A DNA stretch of 64,000 nucleotides from Sphingomonas sp. BK580. GTDB lineage: Bacteria; Pseudomonadota; Alphaproteobacteria; Sphingomonadales; Sphingomonadaceae. Shown piece after piece: positions 62,991 to 64,000 of this stretch. The number at the start of each line of letters is the position of its first letter. Position 1 is the stretch's first letter. The stretch spans positions 36,917 through 100,916 of the forward strand of contig NZ_JACIAY010000013.1 of the NCBI RefSeq assembly GCF_014194975.1, in the 5' to 3' direction. Made by a program: the position numbers and the translations under genes. The notes under the pieces are model-generated. The model saw only the letters and a list, made by a program, of their open reading frames with translations, ran no database searches and was not told where the DNA came from.

Positions 62991-64000
62991 ATGGCTACGA
63001 TCAGCGGCACGTCCGGGAACGACACCCTGACCGGTACCGACCAGAGTGATGTGATCTCGGGGCTCGCTGGTAGCGACACCCTTGATGGTGGGGCGGGCGA
63101 CGACACGCTGATCGGCGGCGCGGGCGCAGACACGCTCCTTGGCGGTGCTGGAGTGGACACGGCAAGCTACGCGGGCAGCGCGGCTGTGACGATTAACCTC
63201 AAGACCGGCGTCCACACCGGCGATGCAGCCGGCGACACCTTCTCGAGCATCGAGGCTTTTCTCGGCTCGCGCGGTGACGACACGTTCATCAGCGGCAGCG
63301 ACGCCAGCGCCTTCAACGGTGATGCTGGCACCGACACGCTCGACTATTCGGGCTCGGCATCGGCAGTGACGCTCGATCTGACCGCTGGCACCGGCAAGGG
63401 GGGCGACGCTGAAGGCGACACCTTCACCAACGTCGAGCGCTTCGTCGGCACCTCGTTCAACGACGTGTACGTCATCAACGACTATAACACCCGGACCATC
63501 GTCGAGGCGGCCAACGGCGGCATCGATGAAGTGCGGACCACCTACACCACCATGAGCATCGCCGGCTATGCGAACGTCGAGAACCTGACCTTTGTCGGCA
63601 CCTCGACCGCGGGCTTCAACGCCACCGGCAATGCCAGCAACAACACCATCACCGGCGGGGCCTACAACGACACCCTGTTCGGTGGCGTTGGCGCCGATAC
63701 GCTGATCGGCGGTGCTGGCACGGACACCGCCAGCTACGACGGCGGGGCGGCGGTGACGCTCAACCTCAAGACCGGCGTTCACACCGGCGAGGCGGCCGGC
63801 GACACCTTCTCCAGCATCGAGGGCTTCCTCGGCTCGCGCAGCGATGACACGTTCATCAGCGGCAGCGATGCGAGCGCTTTCAACGGCAACGCGGGCACCG
63901 ATACGCTCGACTATTCGGGCTCGGCATCGGCAGTGACGCTCGATCTGACCGCTGGCACCGGCAAGGGGGGCGACGCTGAAGGCGACACCTTCACCAACGT
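62991..64000 (+). CDS. RTX-type calcium-binding repeat protein, 5' part (runs off the window)
   Basis: The ATG at 62991 follows AGGAGGGG (62977-62984). The product begins MATISGTSGNDTLTGTDQSD and has nonapeptide repeats GGAGDDTLIGGAGADTLLGG, the calcium-binding roll of hemolysin-type proteins. The frame stays open to the window edge (336 codons seen). No N-terminal signal is present, as expected for type I secretion substrates with a C-terminal signal outside the window. A 189-codon unit (567 bp) repeats. Likely an extracellular adhesin or RTX protein. The minus-strand frame over this region is a shadow. Confidence 0.85.
   Translation, partial: MATISGTSGNDTLTGTDQSDVISGLAGSDTLDGGAGDDTLIGGAGADTLLGGAGVDTASYAGSAAVTINLKTGVHTGDAAGDTFSSIEAFLGSRGDDTFISGSDASAFNGDAGTDTLDYSGSASAVTLDLTAGTGKGGDAEGDTFTNVERFVGTSFNDVYVINDYNTRTIVEAANGGIDEVRTTYTTMSIAGYANVENLTFVGTSTAGFNATGNASNNTITGGAYNDTLFGGVGADTLIGGAGTDTASYDGGAAVTLNLKTGVHTGEAAGDTFSSIEGFLGSRSDDTFISGSDASAFNGNAGTDTLDYSGSASAVTLDLTAGTGKGGDAEGDTFTN
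63336..63433 (+). repeat. 98-bp block repeated at 63903-64000 (567-bp period)
   Basis: The 98 bases starting at 63336 recur without a single change at 63903-64000, an offset of exactly 567 bp (189 codons). The region between 63231 and 63336 also recurs at the same offset with a few changes. It is part of the RTX protein and continues beyond the window. Confidence 0.85.

Noticed and set aside
62943..63782. 279-codon minus-strand open frame over the RTX repeats
   Set aside because: It is the antisense shadow of the RTX repeats. The plus strand has a strong ribosome site and calcium-binding nonapeptides.

Overview
The window is high-GC DNA from an alphaproteobacterium, most likely a sphingomonad (Sphingomonas or a close relative). 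The signs are three large TonB-dependent receptors in 64 kb, the lysA neighbourhood, the Cyo-type quinol oxidase and the overall codon style. No phage genes, transposases, CRISPR arrays or rRNA genes were seen. No convincing tRNA was found.

Left part (1-11.8 kb): the end of a methyltransferase gene, a small membrane protein and lysA (diaminopimelate decarboxylase), overlapping start to stop. Next comes a cluster that looks like a complete D-glutamate or D-Glu-peptide catabolic locus. Leftward genes encode a POT-type peptide transporter, a TonB receptor, DgcN (DUF1611, D-Glu N-acetyltransferase type), a YkvI-type permease and a secreted S15-type peptidase. Rightward genes encode an XRE-cupin regulator and DgcA (enolase-superfamily racemase/epimerase). 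The divergent region between the transporter and the regulator carries two perfect inverted repeats.

Accessory island A (12.4-18.5 kb): a two-TM DUF4231/SLATT-like protein, then a tight operon of a DUF2235 alpha/beta hydrolase, a thermolysin-like zinc peptidase and a large MBL-fold hydrolase. None of these has an obvious housekeeping role and the set resembles a conflict (defence or effector) system.

Middle (18.8-34.5 kb): a TonB receptor/PhoD phosphatase/secreted propeller-like unit, an FAD monooxygenase, another TonB receptor, a chemoreceptor ending in a CheR/CheB-type tether, a DUF2332 protein, an SDR oxidoreductase and a small TM protein.

Respiratory/C4 region (34.7-48.3 kb): one leftward run, cyoABCD - cupin - mqo - poxB - tautomerase - AEC transporter - maeA - fumC, divergent from a LysR regulator. 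Its enzymes connect fumarate, malate and pyruvate to the ubiquinone pool and a bo3-type quinol oxidase. A second leftward operon follows (XapX, ketose-3-epimerase-like, outer-membrane MetA-like, YncE-like, MDR oxidoreductase), then rightward genes for an alpha/beta hydrolase, a FUSC-like protein and DUF1761.

Accessory island B (54.9-60.9 kb): a leftward operon of caspase-like protease, a 476-residue unknown protein and an MBL-fold hydrolase. It faces a rightward unit of a 57-residue TTG-start protein and a papain-like cysteine protease. Their shared 415-bp intergenic region contains palindromes and repeated half-sites. This is the best candidate in the window for an undescribed protease-based system. 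The right end holds small membrane proteins, a VOC protein of lower GC, and the start of an RTX-type calcium-binding repeat protein with a 567-bp internal repeat, cut by the window edge.
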